Assembly: GCF_040529055.1 (NCBI RefSeq)
Contig: NZ_CP132342.1
Span: 3,346,001-3,410,000 of the forward strand
DNA length: 64,000 bases
Direction of reading: 5' to 3'
Source of the DNA: Xanthomonas sontii
GTDB lineage: Bacteria > Pseudomonadota > Gammaproteobacteria > Xanthomonadales > Xanthomonadaceae
Shown here piece by piece: positions 44,504-56,297 of this stretch; the first letter of the stretch is position 1; every line of letters starts with the position of its first letter. Both the position numbers and the translations under genes were made by a program. A model generated the notes under the pieces. The model saw only the letters and a program-made list of their open reading frames with translations. It searched no databases and was not told the origin of the DNA.

Positions 44504-47152
44504 ATGTCCACGACGTCCTCCACTCGCCCGAGCAGTGTCGCCACCCGCCTGATGCTCGGCGTGGCCGCGATCGCCCTGCTGTGCTTCGGCATTACCGCCG
44601 CCATCATCTACGCCCGCAGCAGTTCCGCCCTGCTCGCCTCCGCCAAGGTCGGCATGACCGACACCGCGCGCCTGGAATCGGAGCGCATCGGCAACACCAT
44701 CGGCGCCTCCGCGGTCTCCAACCAGGCACTGGCCAATGCCCTGCTCGCCCAGCGCGGCCACGACAAGGCGCGCGAGCTGTTTAGCGACAGCCTGCGCCGC
44801 GAACTGCAGCAGCATCCGGACTGGACCGGCATGGGCACGCTATGGGAACCGCAGGCGCTGGACGGCAAGGACGCGGACTACGTCAACAGCGCGGGCCATG
44901 ACGCCAGCGGCCGCTACATGGTGTACTGGTCCTGGCAGAACGGGAAACTCGTGCGCGATCCGCTGCGCGACTACGACGTGGCCGGCGCCGGCGACTGGTA
45001 TCTGAATCCGCGCAAGCTGCTGCGGCCGACCGTCGCCGAACCCTACGATTACGAGATCGCCGGCAAGAAGGTGCTGATGACCACGGTCAGCACGCCGATC
45101 CTGGAAGACGGCAAGTTCCTGGGCGTGGTCACCACCGATTTCGGCCTGGCCACGCTGCAGCAGCGCGTCGCCAAGCTGCGTCCGCTCGGTGCCGGCCGCG
45201 TGCGCCTGCTCTCGCCGGGCGGCGCCGTCGTCGCCGACCGCGATCCCGCACTGGTCGGCAAGAAGCTGCAGGATCCGGCCACCCGCGCCTTGCTGGCCGA
45301 GATCGCCCAGGGCAAGACCGTCGGCCGCGACAGCGTCGATCCGCAGACCGGCGCCACCGACGTGGAAGTGTATGTGCCGCTGCAGATCGGCCAGGCCCAG
45401 GAGCGCTTCGCGCTGGGCGTGGCGGTGCCCAAGGCGGTGCTGATGGCGCAGGCGCGCAACCTGCTGTGGACCATCGCCGCGGTCGGCCTGTGCGCGGCGC
45501 TGCTGCTCAGCGGTGGCCTCTACCTGCTGCTGCGCCGGCTGGTGGTCAAGCCGCTGGCCAGTGCGGTGGAAGTCTCCAGCGCGGTCGCTGGCGGCCGCCT
45601 GGACAGCCGCATCCAATACACGCGCAACGACGAGCTGGGGCAGTTGCTGGGATCGCTGCAACGCATGCAGCAGCAACTGCGCGCGGTACTCGACGCACAG
45701 AAGGAGATGGCCCAGCGCCACGACGCCGGCGAGATCAGCTACCGCATGGACGAAGCGGCCTTCCCCGGCGACTACGGGCGCATGGTCCACGACAGCAACG
45801 CCCTGGCCGCCTCGCATATCGCGGTCAAGATGCGCCTGGCGCAGATCATGGGCCGCTACGCCATCGGCGACCTGTCCGAGGACATGGATCGGCTGCCCGG
45901 CGAAAAAGCGGTGCTGACCGAAACCATGGACACGGTCAAGCGCAACCTCACCGCGATGAACACCGAGATCAAGCACCTGGCCGTCGCCGCCGCGGCGGGC
46001 GACTTCAGCGTGCGTGGCGACGCCGAGCGCTTCCAGTACGACTTCCGCCTGATGGTCGAGAGCCTCAACCAGTTGATGGCCACCGCCGATGGCAACCTGC
46101 AGGCGCTGTCCACGCTGTTGAAAGCGATCGCCGCCGGCGACCTGACCGCGCGCATGCACGGCCAGTTCCAGGGCGTGTTCGCGACCATGCGCGACGACGC
46201 CAATGCCACCACCGAACAGCTGGCCGCCATCGTCGCGCGGATCCAGACCGCCGCGGTCAGCATCAACGGCGCCGCGGCCGAGATCGCCGCCGGCAACGAC
46301 GATCTGTCGCGCCGGACCGAGCAGCAGGCCGCCAGCCTGGAAGAGACCGCTGCGTCGATGGAAGAGCTGACCTCCACGGTCAAGCAGAACGCCGAGCACG
46401 CCCGCCAGGCCAACCAGCTCGCCACCGGTGCAGCCACGGTCGCCTCGCAGGGCGGCGCGGTGGTCGGCCAGGTGGTCGAGACCATGAGTGGGATCGAGGC
46501 CTCGTCGAAGAAGATCGCCGACATCATCAGCGTGATCGACGGCATCGCCTTCCAGACCAACATCCTCGCCTTGAACGCGGCCGTGGAGGCGGCGCGTGCC
46601 GGCGAACAGGGCCGCGGCTTCGCCGTGGTCGCCAGCGAAGTGCGAACCCTCGCCCAGCGCTCTGCCAATGCCGCCAAGGAGATCAAGGGCCTGATCGACG
46701 ACTCGGTCGGCCGTGTCGCACAAGGTTCCGCCCTGGTCGAACAGGCCGGCACTACCATGCAGGAGATCGTCGCCTCGGTGCAGCGCGTCACCGACATCAT
46801 GGGCGAGATCTCCGCCGCCTCGCAGGAGCAGTCCGCCGGCATCGAGCAGGTCAACCAGACCATCACCCAGATGGACGAGGCCACCCAGCAGAACGCCGCG
46901 CTGGTCGAGGAAGCCACGGCCGCCGCGCGTTCGATGGAAGACCAGGCCGGCCAGCTCAACCAGGCCGTGGCCCTGTTCAAGCTGGACACCAGCGCCACGG
47001 TGACGAGCGCCGCGCCGGCGCCTGTGCGCCGCCCCGCTCCGCCAGCCCCTGCTGCCCCGGCGGCAAAACCAAGGCGACCGGCAGCGGCGCCGTTGCGGGC
47101 GGTCCCGCGCGCGACCACGTCGACCGACGACGGGCAGTGGCAGGAGTTCTGA
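44504..47152 (+). CDS. Methyl-accepting chemotaxis protein 5 (dCache sensor)
   Basis: This 882-residue receptor is the closest relative of mcp3. TM1 lies near 18-40 and the dCache domain shows [32 protein letters not shown] and [21 protein letters not shown]2, HAMP and linker are almost identical to mcp3 ([18 protein letters not shown]). The C-terminus QWQEF fits the CheR pentapeptide. The dCache sequence differs from mcp3 most in the membrane-distal subdomain, so a related but different ligand is plausible (inference). Confidence 0.94.
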   Translation: MSTTSSTRPSSVATRLMLGVAAIALLCFGITAAIIYARSSSALLASAKVGMTDTARLESERIGNTIGASAVSNQALANALLAQRGHDKARELFSDSLRRELQQHPDWTGMGTLWEPQALDGKDADYVNSAGHDASGRYMVYWSWQNGKLVRDPLRDYDVAGAGDWYLNPRKLLRPTVAEPYDYEIAGKKVLMTTVSTPILEDGKFLGVVTTDFGLATLQQRVAKLRPLGAGRVRLLSPGGAVVADRDPALVGKKLQDPATRALLAEIAQGKTVGRDSVDPQTGATDVEVYVPLQIGQAQERFALGVAVPKAVLMAQARNLLWTIAAVGLCAALLLSGGLYLLLRRLVVKPLASAVEVSSAVAGGRLDSRIQYTRNDELGQLLGSLQRMQQQLRAVLDAQKEMAQRHDAGEISYRMDEAAFPGDYGRMVHDSNALAASHIAVKMRLAQIMGRYAIGDLSEDMDRLPGEKAVLTETMDTVKRNLTAMNTEIKHLAVAAAAGDFSVRGDAERFQYDFRLMVESLNQLMATADGNLQALSTLLKAIAAGDLTARMHGQFQGVFATMRDDANATTEQLAAIVARIQTAAVSINGAAAEIAAGNDDLSRRTEQQAASLEETAASMEELTSTVKQNAEHARQANQLATGAATVASQGGAVVGQVVETMSGIEASSKKIADIISVIDGIAFQTNILALNAAVEAARAGEQGRGFAVVASEVRTLAQRSANAAKEIKGLIDDSVGRVAQGSALVEQAGTTMQEIVASVQRVTDIMGEISAASQEQSAGIEQVNQTITQMDEATQQNAALVEEATAAARSMEDQAGQLNQAVALFKLDTSATVTSAAPAPVRRPAPPAPAAPAAKPRRPAAAPLRAVPRATTSTDDGQWQEF

Positions 47153-47173
47153 GCCGCTGCAGCGCCCCGCTGC

Positions 47174-47204
47174 CACCGCGAGGCGCGCTGTGCGTCTCGC
47201 GGTG
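47174..47204 (+). terminator. Hairpin without T-tract after mcp5
   Basis: A 9-bp stem CACCGCGAG / CTCGCGGTG extended inward by CGC/GCG, 21 bases after the stop. No T-run follows. Confidence 0.45.
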
Positions 47205-47259
47205 CGGCTGCCGGGCACCGGGTGACGACGTCCACAGAACGCTTAGCGCGTCACGCTCG

Positions 47260-47286
47260 TAAAGAAAGTGTATTCAGGGTCGATAT
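47260..47286 (+). promoter_or_regulatory. Sigma-28 promoter for the outer-membrane protein gene and mcp6
   Basis: TAAAGAAA-N11-GTCGATAT with exact spacing. The predicted start is near 47293, about 95 bases before the ATG at 47390. Confidence 0.87.
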
Positions 47287-47389
47287 AGAAAGCGGAACTG
47301 CCATGCCATGGGCGCCGCGACGCGCGCCCCGGCGCCGGCCGCACTGCGCCCGGATCCACGGTTCCGACCGAACCGCCACGGGAGCCGCC

Positions 47390-48160
47390 ATGAAGCGACG
47401 CGTTATCGCCACCTGTCTGACCTTGTGCGGCCTCGCCAGCCTCGCAGGCCATGTCCATGCCGAGGCCGAGCCGATCGCCACCGATCGACCGGACTTCGTC
47501 GAATCCAGCCTCACCGTCGGCGACCGTCGCCTGCAGGTGGAAACCAGCGTGGCCTGGGAACGCGACGGCGATGTCGACGGCTATGCCACGCCCACCCTGT
47601 TCCGCTACGGCATCGGCCCGACCTGGGAACTGCGCCTGGAGACCGACGGCTGGCAGACCATCGACGTCCCCGTCGGCGGCGACGTCTCCGGCTTCTCCGA
47701 CATCTCGCTGGGCCTCAAGCACCACCTGGCCAGCGAGATCGGCGGCGCCTCGCTGGCCTGGCTGCTGCACGTGGACCTGCCCAGCGGCGCGCGCAACGTG
47801 CGCGGCAGCGGTGCACGCCCCTCGTTCCGCCTGGTGGCCGAATGGGAACTCAGCGACAGCGTGTCCCTGGGCATGATGCCGGGCGTGATCCGCGACGAAG
47901 GCGACGGCGGACATCGCTACACCGCCGGCATCTTCGGCGTGGTGCTGGGCAAGGCCTGGAACGACCGCACCCGCTCGTTCGTGGAGCTGGCCCTGCCGCA
48001 GATCGCGCATGCCGACGACGGCGGCACCATCGCCCTGCTCGACATCGGCTCGGCCTGGCTGCTCACCCAGGACGTGCAGCTGGACGTGGTGTACAGCCGC
48101 GGCCTCAACGACCGTTCGCCGGACCACGCGCTCGGCGCGGGCCTGTCCTTCCGTTTCTGA
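47390..48160 (+). CDS. Predicted outer-membrane beta-barrel (phenol MetA-type transporter family, tentative)
   Basis: This 256-residue protein has a signal peptide ([21 protein letters not shown]) and then alternating strands typical of a barrel, starting [18 protein letters not shown] and ending with Phe (GAGLSFRF), the usual outer-membrane insertion signal. The ATDRPDF opening resembles proteins of the MetA-pathway-of-phenol-degradation family; that match is from memory. GGGAG lies 5 bases before ATG 47390. It is 13 bases from mcp6 and shares its sigma-28 promoter, so it may feed or present a ligand to that receptor (inference). Confidence 0.75.
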   Translation: MKRRVIATCLTLCGLASLAGHVHAEAEPIATDRPDFVESSLTVGDRRLQVETSVAWERDGDVDGYATPTLFRYGIGPTWELRLETDGWQTIDVPVGGDVSGFSDISLGLKHHLASEIGGASLAWLLHVDLPSGARNVRGSGARPSFRLVAEWELSDSVSLGMMPGVIRDEGDGGHRYTAGIFGVVLGKAWNDRTRSFVELALPQIAHADDGGTIALLDIGSAWLLTQDVQLDVVYSRGLNDRSPDHALGAGLSFRF

Positions 48161-48173
48161 TCGGGCCACACCG

Positions 48174-50543
48174 ATGAAAATCATGCATATGCTCGGGATC
48201 CTGGTGCTGGTGGCGGTGCTCGCCCTGCTCGCGCTGGGCGGGGTCGGCTACGGCGCGCAGCAGGGGCTGCTGCGCTCGGTCGCCGCGCAGGTCGTGTCCT
48301 CGGACGCGCTGCGCAACCACATGCAGGCCGACATGATGCACGACGCGCTGCGTGGCGACGTCACCGCGGCGCTGCTGGCGGCGGCGCACCAGGATGCGGA
48401 CGGGGTCAAGGCGGCGCGCGCGGCGCTGGGCGAACACGCCGGCGAGTTCCGCAAGGCGCTGGACGACAACCAGAAGCTGCCGCTGGACGGCACACTGCGC
48501 GCGCAACTGGATGCGGCGGGACCGGCGCTGCAGCGCTACATCGCCGCCGCCGACAAGGTGGTGACGCTGGCCGAGTCGCAGGGCGACAGCAGTGCGGCCT
48601 ATGCCGACTTCACCGCGCAGTTCACGCGGCTGGAAGCCGAGATGGACACGATCAGCGACAGCATCCTGGCGCTGAACGAGCAGAGCCGCAAAGCCGCCGA
48701 ACAGCAGAGCCAGCGCGCCACCTGGCAGCAGGCCGGCGCGGTGCTGGTGGCCGTGCTGTGCCTGGCCGCCGCCGCAGCCTGGATCCTGCGCTCGGTCGCG
48801 CAATTGCTCGGCGGCGAGCCGCGGGTGGCGATGGACGCGGCCCAGCACATCGCCGAGGGCCGCCTGGACCAGCCGATCCCGGTCGCGGCCAGGCACGGGC
48901 GCAGCCTGATGGCGGCGCTGGCGCGGATGCAGCGCGAACTGCGCGAGCGCATCGAACGCGAACGCAGCGTCGCCGCCGAAAACCTGCGCATCCGCACCGC
49001 CCTGGACAACGCGTCCACGGGCATGTACATCGCCGATCCCGACCTGACCATCATCTACGCCAACACCGCGCTGCAGACCCTGTTGCAGACCCACGCCGAG
49101 GACATCCGCGCCTGCGCGCCGGCGTTCGACCGCTCTGCGCCCCTGCTGGGCCAATCGGTGGCGCTGCTGGAAGTCGGCAATTCGCAGGACGCGGAGATCT
49201 ACCAGCGGCTGGATCGGCAAGGCGCGGCGCAGCGCGAGGTGCGCTACCGCGAGGTCTGCATCGCCCAGGAGATTTCCGCCATCCGCAATGCCGAGGGCGC
49301 GCACCTGGGCTTCGTCTGCGAATGGCGCGACCGCACCGCCGAGACCCGTGTCGAAGCGGAAGTGGCCGCGGTGGTGCGCAGCGCCGCCGCCGGCGACCTG
49401 TCGCAGCGCATCGACCGCACCGGCAAGCAGGGCTTCTTCCTGATGCTGGCGCAGCAACTCAACGGCCTGCTCGACGCCAACGCGATCAGCATCGCCGAGG
49501 TCTCGCGCCTGCTCAGCGCGCTGGCCGACGGCGATCTCGGCGCGCGCATGCACGGCGAGTTCCACGGCATCTTCGCCACCATGCGCGACGACGCCAACGG
49601 CACCGCCGAGCGCCTGGCCGACATCGTCGGCCGCATCCAGCGCGCCGCCGGCGACATCCACAGCGCCGCCACCGAAATCGCCCAGGGCAACAGCGACCTG
49701 TCGCAGCGCACCGAACAGCAGGCCGCCAGCCTGGAGGAAACCGCCGCCTCGATGGAAGAGCTGACCGCCACGGTCAAGCAGAACGCCGAGCACGCGCGCC
49801 AGGCCAACCAGCTCGCCGCCGGCGCCGCCGCCGTCGCCTCGCAAGGCGGCGCGGTGGTCGGCCAGGTGGTGGACACCATGAGCGGCATCGAGACCGCGTC
49901 GAAGAAGATCGCCGACATCATCTCGGTCATCGACGGCATCGCCTTCCAGACCAACATCCTGGCGCTCAACGCCGCGGTGGAAGCCGCACGCGCCGGCGAA
50001 CAGGGCCGCGGTTTCGCGGTCGTGGCCAGCGAGGTGCGGGTGCTGGCGCAACGCTCGGCCAACGCCGCCAAGGAGATCAAGGGTCTGATCGACGACTCGG
50101 TCGGCCGCGTCGCCACCGGCGCGGAACTGGTACAGCGCGCCGGCCAGACCATGCAGGAGATCGTGGCCTCGGTCGGCCGCGTCACCGACATCATGGGCGA
50201 GATTTCCGCGGCCTCGCAGGAGCAGTCCGCCGGCATCGAGCAGGTCAACCGCACCGTCACGCAGATGGACGAGAGCACCCAGCAGAACGCTGCACTTGTC
50301 GAAGAAGCCACGGCGGCGGCGCGGTCGATGGAGGACCAGGCGGCGCAGCTGAGCGATGCGGTGGCGGTGTTCCGATTGGAACAGCACGCCGCGCGTGCCA
50401 CCCCTGCCCCGGCCTTCGTCGCCGCGGTGGTGGCCGGCCATTCGGCCACCGCTGCAACGTCGCATGCCACGCAGGCGCCCCAGCCGAACGCGCAGGCCAT
50501 CGCCGACGCGATCGGCACCCAGTGGCAGCCGCTCACCGCTTGA
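48174..50543 (+). CDS. Methyl-accepting chemotaxis protein 6 (helical sensor plus PAS)
   Basis: This 789-residue receptor has TM1 near 5-27, a small helical periplasmic domain and TM2 near 184-204. A HAMP unit and a PAS domain follow ([41 protein letters not shown]), then HAMP-like AAGDLSQRI and ADGDLGARM units and the signalling domain. The C-terminus QWQPLTA keeps the Trp but lacks the terminal Phe, so no CheR pentapeptide. ATG 48174 lies 13 bases after the outer-membrane protein gene; the RBS is weak, suggesting coupling. Confidence 0.92.
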   Translation: MKIMHMLGILVLVAVLALLALGGVGYGAQQGLLRSVAAQVVSSDALRNHMQADMMHDALRGDVTAALLAAAHQDADGVKAARAALGEHAGEFRKALDDNQKLPLDGTLRAQLDAAGPALQRYIAAADKVVTLAESQGDSSAAYADFTAQFTRLEAEMDTISDSILALNEQSRKAAEQQSQRATWQQAGAVLVAVLCLAAAAAWILRSVAQLLGGEPRVAMDAAQHIAEGRLDQPIPVAARHGRSLMAALARMQRELRERIERERSVAAENLRIRTALDNASTGMYIADPDLTIIYANTALQTLLQTHAEDIRACAPAFDRSAPLLGQSVALLEVGNSQDAEIYQRLDRQGAAQREVRYREVCIAQEISAIRNAEGAHLGFVCEWRDRTAETRVEAEVAAVVRSAAAGDLSQRIDRTGKQGFFLMLAQQLNGLLDANAISIAEVSRLLSALADGDLGARMHGEFHGIFATMRDDANGTAERLADIVGRIQRAAGDIHSAATEIAQGNSDLSQRTEQQAASLEETAASMEELTATVKQNAEHARQANQLAAGAAAVASQGGAVVGQVVDTMSGIETASKKIADIISVIDGIAFQTNILALNAAVEAARAGEQGRGFAVVASEVRVLAQRSANAAKEIKGLIDDSVGRVATGAELVQRAGQTMQEIVASVGRVTDIMGEISAASQEQSAGIEQVNRTVTQMDESTQQNAALVEEATAAARSMEDQAAQLSDAVAVFRLEQHAARATPAPAFVAAVVAGHSATAATSHATQAPQPNAQAIADAIGTQWQPLTA

Positions 50544-50603
50544 GGAGCCGTGTAGGGAAATGAATCAGACAGCGTCGGGAATCGTCTTACGACCAACGAC
50601 GCA

Positions 50604-50630
50604 TCGAGAACTACGCCGTCACGCCGATAT
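50604..50630 (+). promoter_or_regulatory. Sigma-28 promoter for mcp7
   Basis: TCGAGAAC-N11-GCCGATAT: perfect -10 with correct spacing and a weaker -35. Confidence 0.7.
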
Positions 50631-50791
50631 CACATTCAAGCGGCGGCGGACATGTTGTACGGCAAGACATTGGGTTTCCTTTCTTCACTTTTCTGACCGC
50701 CACGCCCACCCTCCGATCGCGCAAATGCCGCCGGAGCCCGCAGGGACAAGAACCTGGACATCCCAGGGACACCGTCAACGAAGAGGTCGAC

Positions 50792-53020
50792 ATGAATTCC
50801 TTTCTGCAACGCTACAACGTCGGACGCCGTCTCGGCGGTGCCTTCGGCCTGCTGATCCTGCTGTCCTGCCTGCTGGTCGCGGCCGGCCTTTTATCCATGG
50901 CAGGCGCGCGCCATGAACTGGACAGCATCGTCAAGGTCAATGTCGAGAAGATGCGGATCAGCAACGGCATGCTCGATGCCAACTCAAGCATCCTGGTCGC
51001 ACTCGGCACGCTGTCCATGGTGACCAGCGAGGATCTCAACAAAGAGGCGCTCGCCGAGATCAAGGATAAGCGTCAACGCTATAGCGACCTGCGCAACGAA
51101 CTGGAAAAGTTTCCCGCAACCAGTGCCAGCGTGGTCAAATTGCGCGCCGACATCGATGCCGCGCGCGATATCGCGCGCACTCTCAACAATCAGGTGATCG
51201 AGTTGGCGAACGCCGGGCGCAATGCCGAGGCGCAGACACTGCTGAGCGAGCGTTCGCGCCCGGTCACGCTGGCGTGGCAAGCAAAAATCCGCCAGAACGT
51301 CGCCTTGCAGGAACAGGAGACGCACGACGCCTATGCCACGGCAACGCGCGCCATGGCGCACGGCCGCAACATGCTCATCGCAGGTGGAGTGGCCGTCCTG
51401 GTCGTCAGCGTCTTGCTGGCCTGGGCGATCACCCGCAGCCTGACCATGCCGCTGAGCCGCGCCACGCGTGCCGCCGAGGCCATCGCCAGTGGCCGCCTGG
51501 ACAACGACGTCACTACCGACGCCCGCGACGAGCCGGGCCGCCTGCTGCTGGCGATGGACGCGATGCAGCGACAGTTGCAACGCTTCTCCGGCGAGACCGC
51601 GTTGATGATCGAACTGCACGCCGACAAGGACATCAGTCACCGCATGCCGCAGGATTTCCCCGGCGTGTACGGCGAGCTGAGCAAGGGCATCAACACCATG
51701 ATGTTCGAGCACCTGGATGCCATCGTCGACGCCATCGGCGTGCTCAACGAATACGCCAACGGCGACCTGCGCCGCGACGCCCGGCGCCTGCCCGGCAGCC
51801 GCGCGGTGCTGCACGAGTCGATGGATGCGGCCAAGGCCAGCCTGCTGGCGATCAATACCGAGATCAAGCGCCTGGCGGCGGCGGCTGCGGCCGGCGACTT
51901 CAGCGCCCGCGGCGACGCGGCACGCTTCCAGCACGACTTCCGGCTGATGGTGCAGGACCTCAACGCGATGATGGAGGTCAGCGACCACAACCTGGGCAAG
52001 CTGTCGGCGCTGCTGCAATCCATCGCCGCCGGCGACCTCACCGCGCGCATGGACGGCGAGTTCCACGGCGTGTTCGCCACGATGCGCGACGACGCCAACG
52101 CCACCGTCGAACAGCTGACCGGCATCGTCGGTCGCATCCAGACCGCGGCGGTCAGCATCAACGCCGCCTCGACCGAGATCGCCGCCGGCAACGACGACCT
52201 GTCGCGCCGCACCGAGCAGCAGGCCGCCAGCCTGGAAGAAACCGCCGCGTCGATGGAGGAGCTCACCTCCACCGTCAAGCAGAACGCCGAGCACGCGCGC
52301 CAAGCCAACCAGTTGGCGGTGGGCGCGGCCTCGGTGGCCTCGCAGGGCGGCAACGTGGTCGGCCAGGTGGTCGAGACCATGAGCGGCATCGAGGCGTCCT
52401 CGAAGAAGATCGCCGACATCATCAGCGTCATCGACGGCATCGCCTTCCAGACCAACATCCTGGCACTCAACGCGGCGGTGGAAGCCGCCCGTGCCGGCGA
52501 CCAGGGCCGCGGCTTCGCCGTGGTCGCGAGCGAAGTGCGTACCCTGGCACAGCGCTCGGCCGGCGCCGCCAAGGAGATCAAGTCGCTGATCGACGACTCG
52601 GTCACGCGCGTGGCCGAGGGCTCGGCGCTGGTCGATCAGGCCGGCCGCACCATGAGCGAGATCGTGGCCTCGGTGCAACGCGTCACCGACATCATGGGCG
52701 AGATCTCGGCGGCCTCGCAGGAGCAGGCATCGGGGATCGAGCAGGTCAACCAGACCGTCACCCAGATGGACGAGGCCACTCAGCAGAACGCCGCATTGGT
52801 GGAAGAAGCCACCGCCGCCGCACGCTCGATGGAGGAACAAGCCGGCCAGCTCAGCGACACCGTGGCGTTGTTCAAGATCGACAACGTCGGCGTGCGTGCG
52901 GCGATGGCGCCGCATGCCACGGTCAACGCGCCGCGGGTAACCAAGGCGACGGCGCGTCCGCAGCGGCAGCCCGCCAAGCGCACCGCGGTCGCGGCCGGCG
53001 GCGACTGGCAGGAGTTCTGA
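50792..53020 (+). CDS. Methyl-accepting chemotaxis protein 7 (four-helix sensor, mcp1-like)
   Basis: This 742-residue receptor begins [19 protein letters not shown] and is closest to mcp1 throughout: the same TM1 ([17 protein letters not shown]), helical periplasmic domain, [19 protein letters not shown] linker and signalling domain. Periplasmic residues diverge more than the rest, as expected for a duplicated receptor gaining a new specificity. The C-terminus is DWQEF. GAGG lies 7 bases before the ATG. Confidence 0.94.
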   Translation: MNSFLQRYNVGRRLGGAFGLLILLSCLLVAAGLLSMAGARHELDSIVKVNVEKMRISNGMLDANSSILVALGTLSMVTSEDLNKEALAEIKDKRQRYSDLRNELEKFPATSASVVKLRADIDAARDIARTLNNQVIELANAGRNAEAQTLLSERSRPVTLAWQAKIRQNVALQEQETHDAYATATRAMAHGRNMLIAGGVAVLVVSVLLAWAITRSLTMPLSRATRAAEAIASGRLDNDVTTDARDEPGRLLLAMDAMQRQLQRFSGETALMIELHADKDISHRMPQDFPGVYGELSKGINTMMFEHLDAIVDAIGVLNEYANGDLRRDARRLPGSRAVLHESMDAAKASLLAINTEIKRLAAAAAAGDFSARGDAARFQHDFRLMVQDLNAMMEVSDHNLGKLSALLQSIAAGDLTARMDGEFHGVFATMRDDANATVEQLTGIVGRIQTAAVSINAASTEIAAGNDDLSRRTEQQAASLEETAASMEELTSTVKQNAEHARQANQLAVGAASVASQGGNVVGQVVETMSGIEASSKKIADIISVIDGIAFQTNILALNAAVEAARAGDQGRGFAVVASEVRTLAQRSAGAAKEIKSLIDDSVTRVAEGSALVDQAGRTMSEIVASVQRVTDIMGEISAASQEQASGIEQVNQTVTQMDEATQQNAALVEEATAAARSMEEQAGQLSDTVALFKIDNVGVRAAMAPHATVNAPRVTKATARPQRQPAKRTAVAAGGDWQEF

Positions 53021-53026
53021 GTCGTA

Positions 53027-53055
53027 CGGTCGCCATGCCGCCGGCATGGCGACCG
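53027..53055 (+). terminator. Hairpin without T-tract after mcp7
   Basis: A perfect 13-bp stem CGGTCGCCATGCC / GGCATGGCGACCG with loop GCC, 7 bases after the stop. No T-run follows. Confidence 0.5.
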
Positions 53056-53249
53056 GTCCCGGCGGTGACGCCCGGCGTTCGCAGCGCAGCCCTTACGCAG
53101 CTGCGCATTCCTGCAATACGCGAACCATAGCTCGGTGCATTACACGCCGGCGCATGTCGGAACCACGTCGGATTTTGCCTTCGCCGACCAACACGCGTCG
53201 GAAGGCAGACAGCTTCCTAACCGCCCGCCAACAAGGATCCGCACACCGC

Positions 53250-53275
53250 TCAATTCCTGGCCGCCATGTCGATAT
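53250..53275 (+). promoter_or_regulatory. Possible sigma-28 promoter for mcp8
   Basis: TCAATTCC-N10-GTCGATAT: good -10, but the -35 is poor and the spacer one base short. The rest of the 346-base gap (53056-53249) holds no visible gene. Confidence 0.5.
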
Positions 53276-53366
53276 CCATGGGGTGGCAGCGCATCGCCAC
53301 GAGGCGCCGCAACGCTGGCCTGCCAGCGCGTGCGACCCGACTCCTTCTGTCCCCCAAAGGTCGGCT

Positions 53367-55610
53367 ATGAACGCACTTCTGCAACGCTACAACGTCGGTC
53401 GGCGCCTGGGCATGGCGTTCGGCATCCTCATCCTGTTGTCCGGTGTACTGGTCGCCATGGGGCTGCTGACCATGGCCAGGGCGCATCGCGAACTGGACAG
53501 CATCGTCAACGGCAACATGGAAAAGGTCCGCCTCTCCAACGAGATGCTGGACGCCAACACCAATGTGCAGATCGGGCTGCTGTCCATCACCATCGTGGAT
53601 GGCGATGCGGCCAACCAGAAGATGATCGACATCGTGCAGCGCAACCGGGCGCGCTACAAGGCCGCGCAGGATGCATTGTCGGCGATGCCGGCGACCCCGG
53701 CCGAACGCCAGGCCATGGCCACGATCGAGCGCACGCGGGCGCAGTCGGTGCAACTCAACAACCAGGTGCTGGCGCTCGGCGAGAAGGACCAGAACGCCCA
53801 GGCGCAGGCATTGCTGCTGGGCGATGCCGCGGTGGCGATGGAGAAGCAGCAGGCGGCGATCCGCGCCAATGCCGATCTGCAGCGGCGCTTGAGCCGGGAG
53901 GCCTATGCGATCTCCTCGGCAGCGATGGCGCGGGGCCGCGTCATCCTCATCTCCGGCGGCCTTGCGGTCCTGCTGGTCAGCGGCCTGCTGGGCTGGACGA
54001 TCACCCGTAGCCTGACCGGGCCGCTCGGCCGCGCCACCCGCGCCGCCGAAGCCATCGCCGATGGCCGCCTGGACAACGACGTGAGCACTGACGCGCGCGA
54101 CGAACCCGGCCGCCTGCTGGTCGCGATGGGCCGGATGCAGACCCAATTGCAGCGCTTCTCCAGCGAAACCGCGTTGATGATCGAGCTGCATGCCGACAAG
54201 GACATGTCCCACCGCATGCCGCAGGACTTCCCGGGCGTCTACGGCGAGCTGAGCAAGGGCATCAACACCATGATGTTCGAGCACCTGGACGCCATCGTCG
54301 ATGCCATTGGCGTGCTCAACGAATACGCCAACGGCGACCTGCGCCGCGACGCGCGCCGCCTGCCCGGCAGTCGTGCGGTGCTGCACGAATCGATGGATGC
54401 GGCCAAGGACAGCCTGCTGGCGATCAATACCGAGATCAAGCGTCTGGCCGCCGCGGCGGCGGCCGGCGACTTCAGCGCCCGCGGCGATGCCGCGCACTTC
54501 CAGCACGACTTCCGGCTGATGGTGCAGGATCTCAACGCGATGATGGAGGTCAGCGACCGCAACCTCGGCAAGCTGTCGGCGTTGCTGCAGGCCATCGCCG
54601 CAGGCGACCTCACCGCGCGCATGGACGGCGAGTTCCACGGCGTATTCGCCACCATGCGCGACGACGCCAACGCCACCGCCGACCAGTTGACCGGCATCGT
54701 CGGCCGCATCCAGACCGCGGCGGTCAGCATCAATGCCGCTGCCACCGAAATCGCCGCCGGCAACGACGACCTGTCGCGCCGCACCGAGCAGCAGGCGGCC
54801 AGCCTGGAAGAAACCGCCGCGTCGATGGAGGAGCTGACCTCCACGGTGAAGCAGAACGCCGAACACGCCCGCCAGGCCAACCAGTTGGCAGTGGGTGCGG
54901 CGGCGGTCGCCTCGCAGGGCGGCAGCGTGGTCGGCCAGGTGGTCGAGACCATGAGCGGCATCGAGGCCTCGTCGAAGAGGATCGCCGACATCATCTCGGT
55001 CATCGACGGCATCGCCTTCCAGACCAACATCCTGGCGCTCAACGCCGCCGTGGAAGCCGCCCGTGCCGGCGAACAGGGCCGCGGTTTCGCCGTGGTCGCC
55101 AGCGAGGTGCGCACCCTCGCCCAGCGCTCGGCCAACGCCGCCAAGGAGATCAAGACCTTGATCGACGACTCGGTCGGCCGTGTCGCCACCGGCTCGGCGC
55201 TGGTCGACCAGGCGGGCCGCACCATGAGCGAGATCGTGGCCTCGGTGCAGCGTGTCACCGACATCATGGGCGAGATCTCGGCCGCCTCGCAGGAGCAGTC
55301 CGCCGGCATCGAGCAGGTCAACCAGACCGTCACCCAGATGGACGAGACCACCCAGCAGAATGCCGCGCTGGTCGAAGAAGCCACCGCCGCCGCGCGTTCG
55401 ATGGAAGAACAGGCGGTGCAGCTCAGCGATGCAGTCGCGCTGTTCAAGATCGACCGTGTCGCCACGATCGCGCCGCCGGCCGCGGTCCGCGCGGCACCGG
55501 CGAAGCCGGCGGCGCGGGTTGCGAGCAAGGCCGGCGCGGCGCCGCAACCGGCGGCACGCCGTCCGGTCGTGGCCGCCGCCAGCAACGGCGACGCCTGGCG
55601 GGAGTTCTGA
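53367..55610 (+). CDS. Methyl-accepting chemotaxis protein 8 (four-helix sensor, mcp1-like)
   Basis: This 747-residue receptor begins [19 protein letters not shown] and belongs with mcp1 and mcp7. Its periplasmic helices differ ([35 protein letters not shown]), while the linker ([15 protein letters not shown]) and signalling domain are nearly the same. The C-terminus AWREF still fits xWxxF. The frame is open far upstream, but ATG 53367 aligns with mcp1/mcp7 and has AAGG 9 bases before it. Confidence 0.93.
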   Translation: MNALLQRYNVGRRLGMAFGILILLSGVLVAMGLLTMARAHRELDSIVNGNMEKVRLSNEMLDANTNVQIGLLSITIVDGDAANQKMIDIVQRNRARYKAAQDALSAMPATPAERQAMATIERTRAQSVQLNNQVLALGEKDQNAQAQALLLGDAAVAMEKQQAAIRANADLQRRLSREAYAISSAAMARGRVILISGGLAVLLVSGLLGWTITRSLTGPLGRATRAAEAIADGRLDNDVSTDARDEPGRLLVAMGRMQTQLQRFSSETALMIELHADKDMSHRMPQDFPGVYGELSKGINTMMFEHLDAIVDAIGVLNEYANGDLRRDARRLPGSRAVLHESMDAAKDSLLAINTEIKRLAAAAAAGDFSARGDAAHFQHDFRLMVQDLNAMMEVSDRNLGKLSALLQAIAAGDLTARMDGEFHGVFATMRDDANATADQLTGIVGRIQTAAVSINAAATEIAAGNDDLSRRTEQQAASLEETAASMEELTSTVKQNAEHARQANQLAVGAAAVASQGGSVVGQVVETMSGIEASSKRIADIISVIDGIAFQTNILALNAAVEAARAGEQGRGFAVVASEVRTLAQRSANAAKEIKTLIDDSVGRVATGSALVDQAGRTMSEIVASVQRVTDIMGEISAASQEQSAGIEQVNQTVTQMDETTQQNAALVEEATAAARSMEEQAVQLSDAVALFKIDRVATIAPPAAVRAAPAKPAARVASKAGAAPQPAARRPVVAAASNGDAWREF

Positions 55611-55616
55611 GGCCGC

Positions 55617-55645
55617 GGTGGCCAGGCGCACACGGCCTGGCCACC
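55617..55645 (+). terminator. Hairpin without T-tract after mcp8
   Basis: A perfect 11-bp stem GGTGGCCAGGC / GCCTGGCCACC with a 7-base loop, 6 bases after the stop. No T-run follows. Confidence 0.5.
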
Positions 55646-56138
55646 TCGCCTGCACCAGCGGCACATTCCGCCATTCCCTGCCTGATCGAACGCCGGCTGT
55701 CCCGACGCGCGCTCGACACGCGCCGCCATCGGCCATCGCCCCGCGCCTCCTCGCCATCATCGCGTGCCTGCCACGGCGCGCCAGCGCCCGACTGCCCCTG
55801 CCTCGCCCGACCTCGATGCCAGCCCGGCACGGCCGGATCACGCCCACTGCATGCGACACCAGCGACGGCGGCGCGGCACGTCCATCGGCGAATGGACCGA
55901 GCGAGGACATGCCAACACCCGCCGGTCACCGCGGTTCCCGCAGCCTTCTCGACAGGCCTGCACATCCCGGAATCGTGCGGCCGTTTGCAGATCGCGCAGC
56001 TCCTGCATCGGCGCTGCATCCGCAGCGCGCCGCAGCGCGTATGTCCTGCCCACTCCTTTCCTCACATAGGCGCCACAACCCTGATGGCCGCGTAACTCCG
56101 CCAAGATCACAGATTCAATCTTTGTCTCAAGCCGCCGC
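55646..56138. other. Intergenic region upstream of mcp9; nothing recognised
   Basis: These 493 bases hold no gene that I can support. Short open frames exist on both strands without a convincing ribosome binding site or family match. Confidence 0.6.
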
Positions 56139-56165
56139 TAAAGATCTGCCCGACTCGGCCGAGTG
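56139..56165 (+). promoter_or_regulatory. Sigma-28 promoter for mcp9
   Basis: TAAAGATC-N11-GCCGAGTG: good -35 and spacing, -10 weaker in its second half. The predicted start is near 56172. Confidence 0.75.
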
Positions 56166-56297
56166 CTGGCGATCCCCTCGCATGCGCGCGTCTTCGCCCG
56201 GCGAAGTTCGATCGCTGTCCGCCCCCCTTGCATTCCCATCGCATGCGCTTGCTCGCGAGCGCATGCCTTCTTTCGCTTTCCCCCAGAGACCCGCGCA

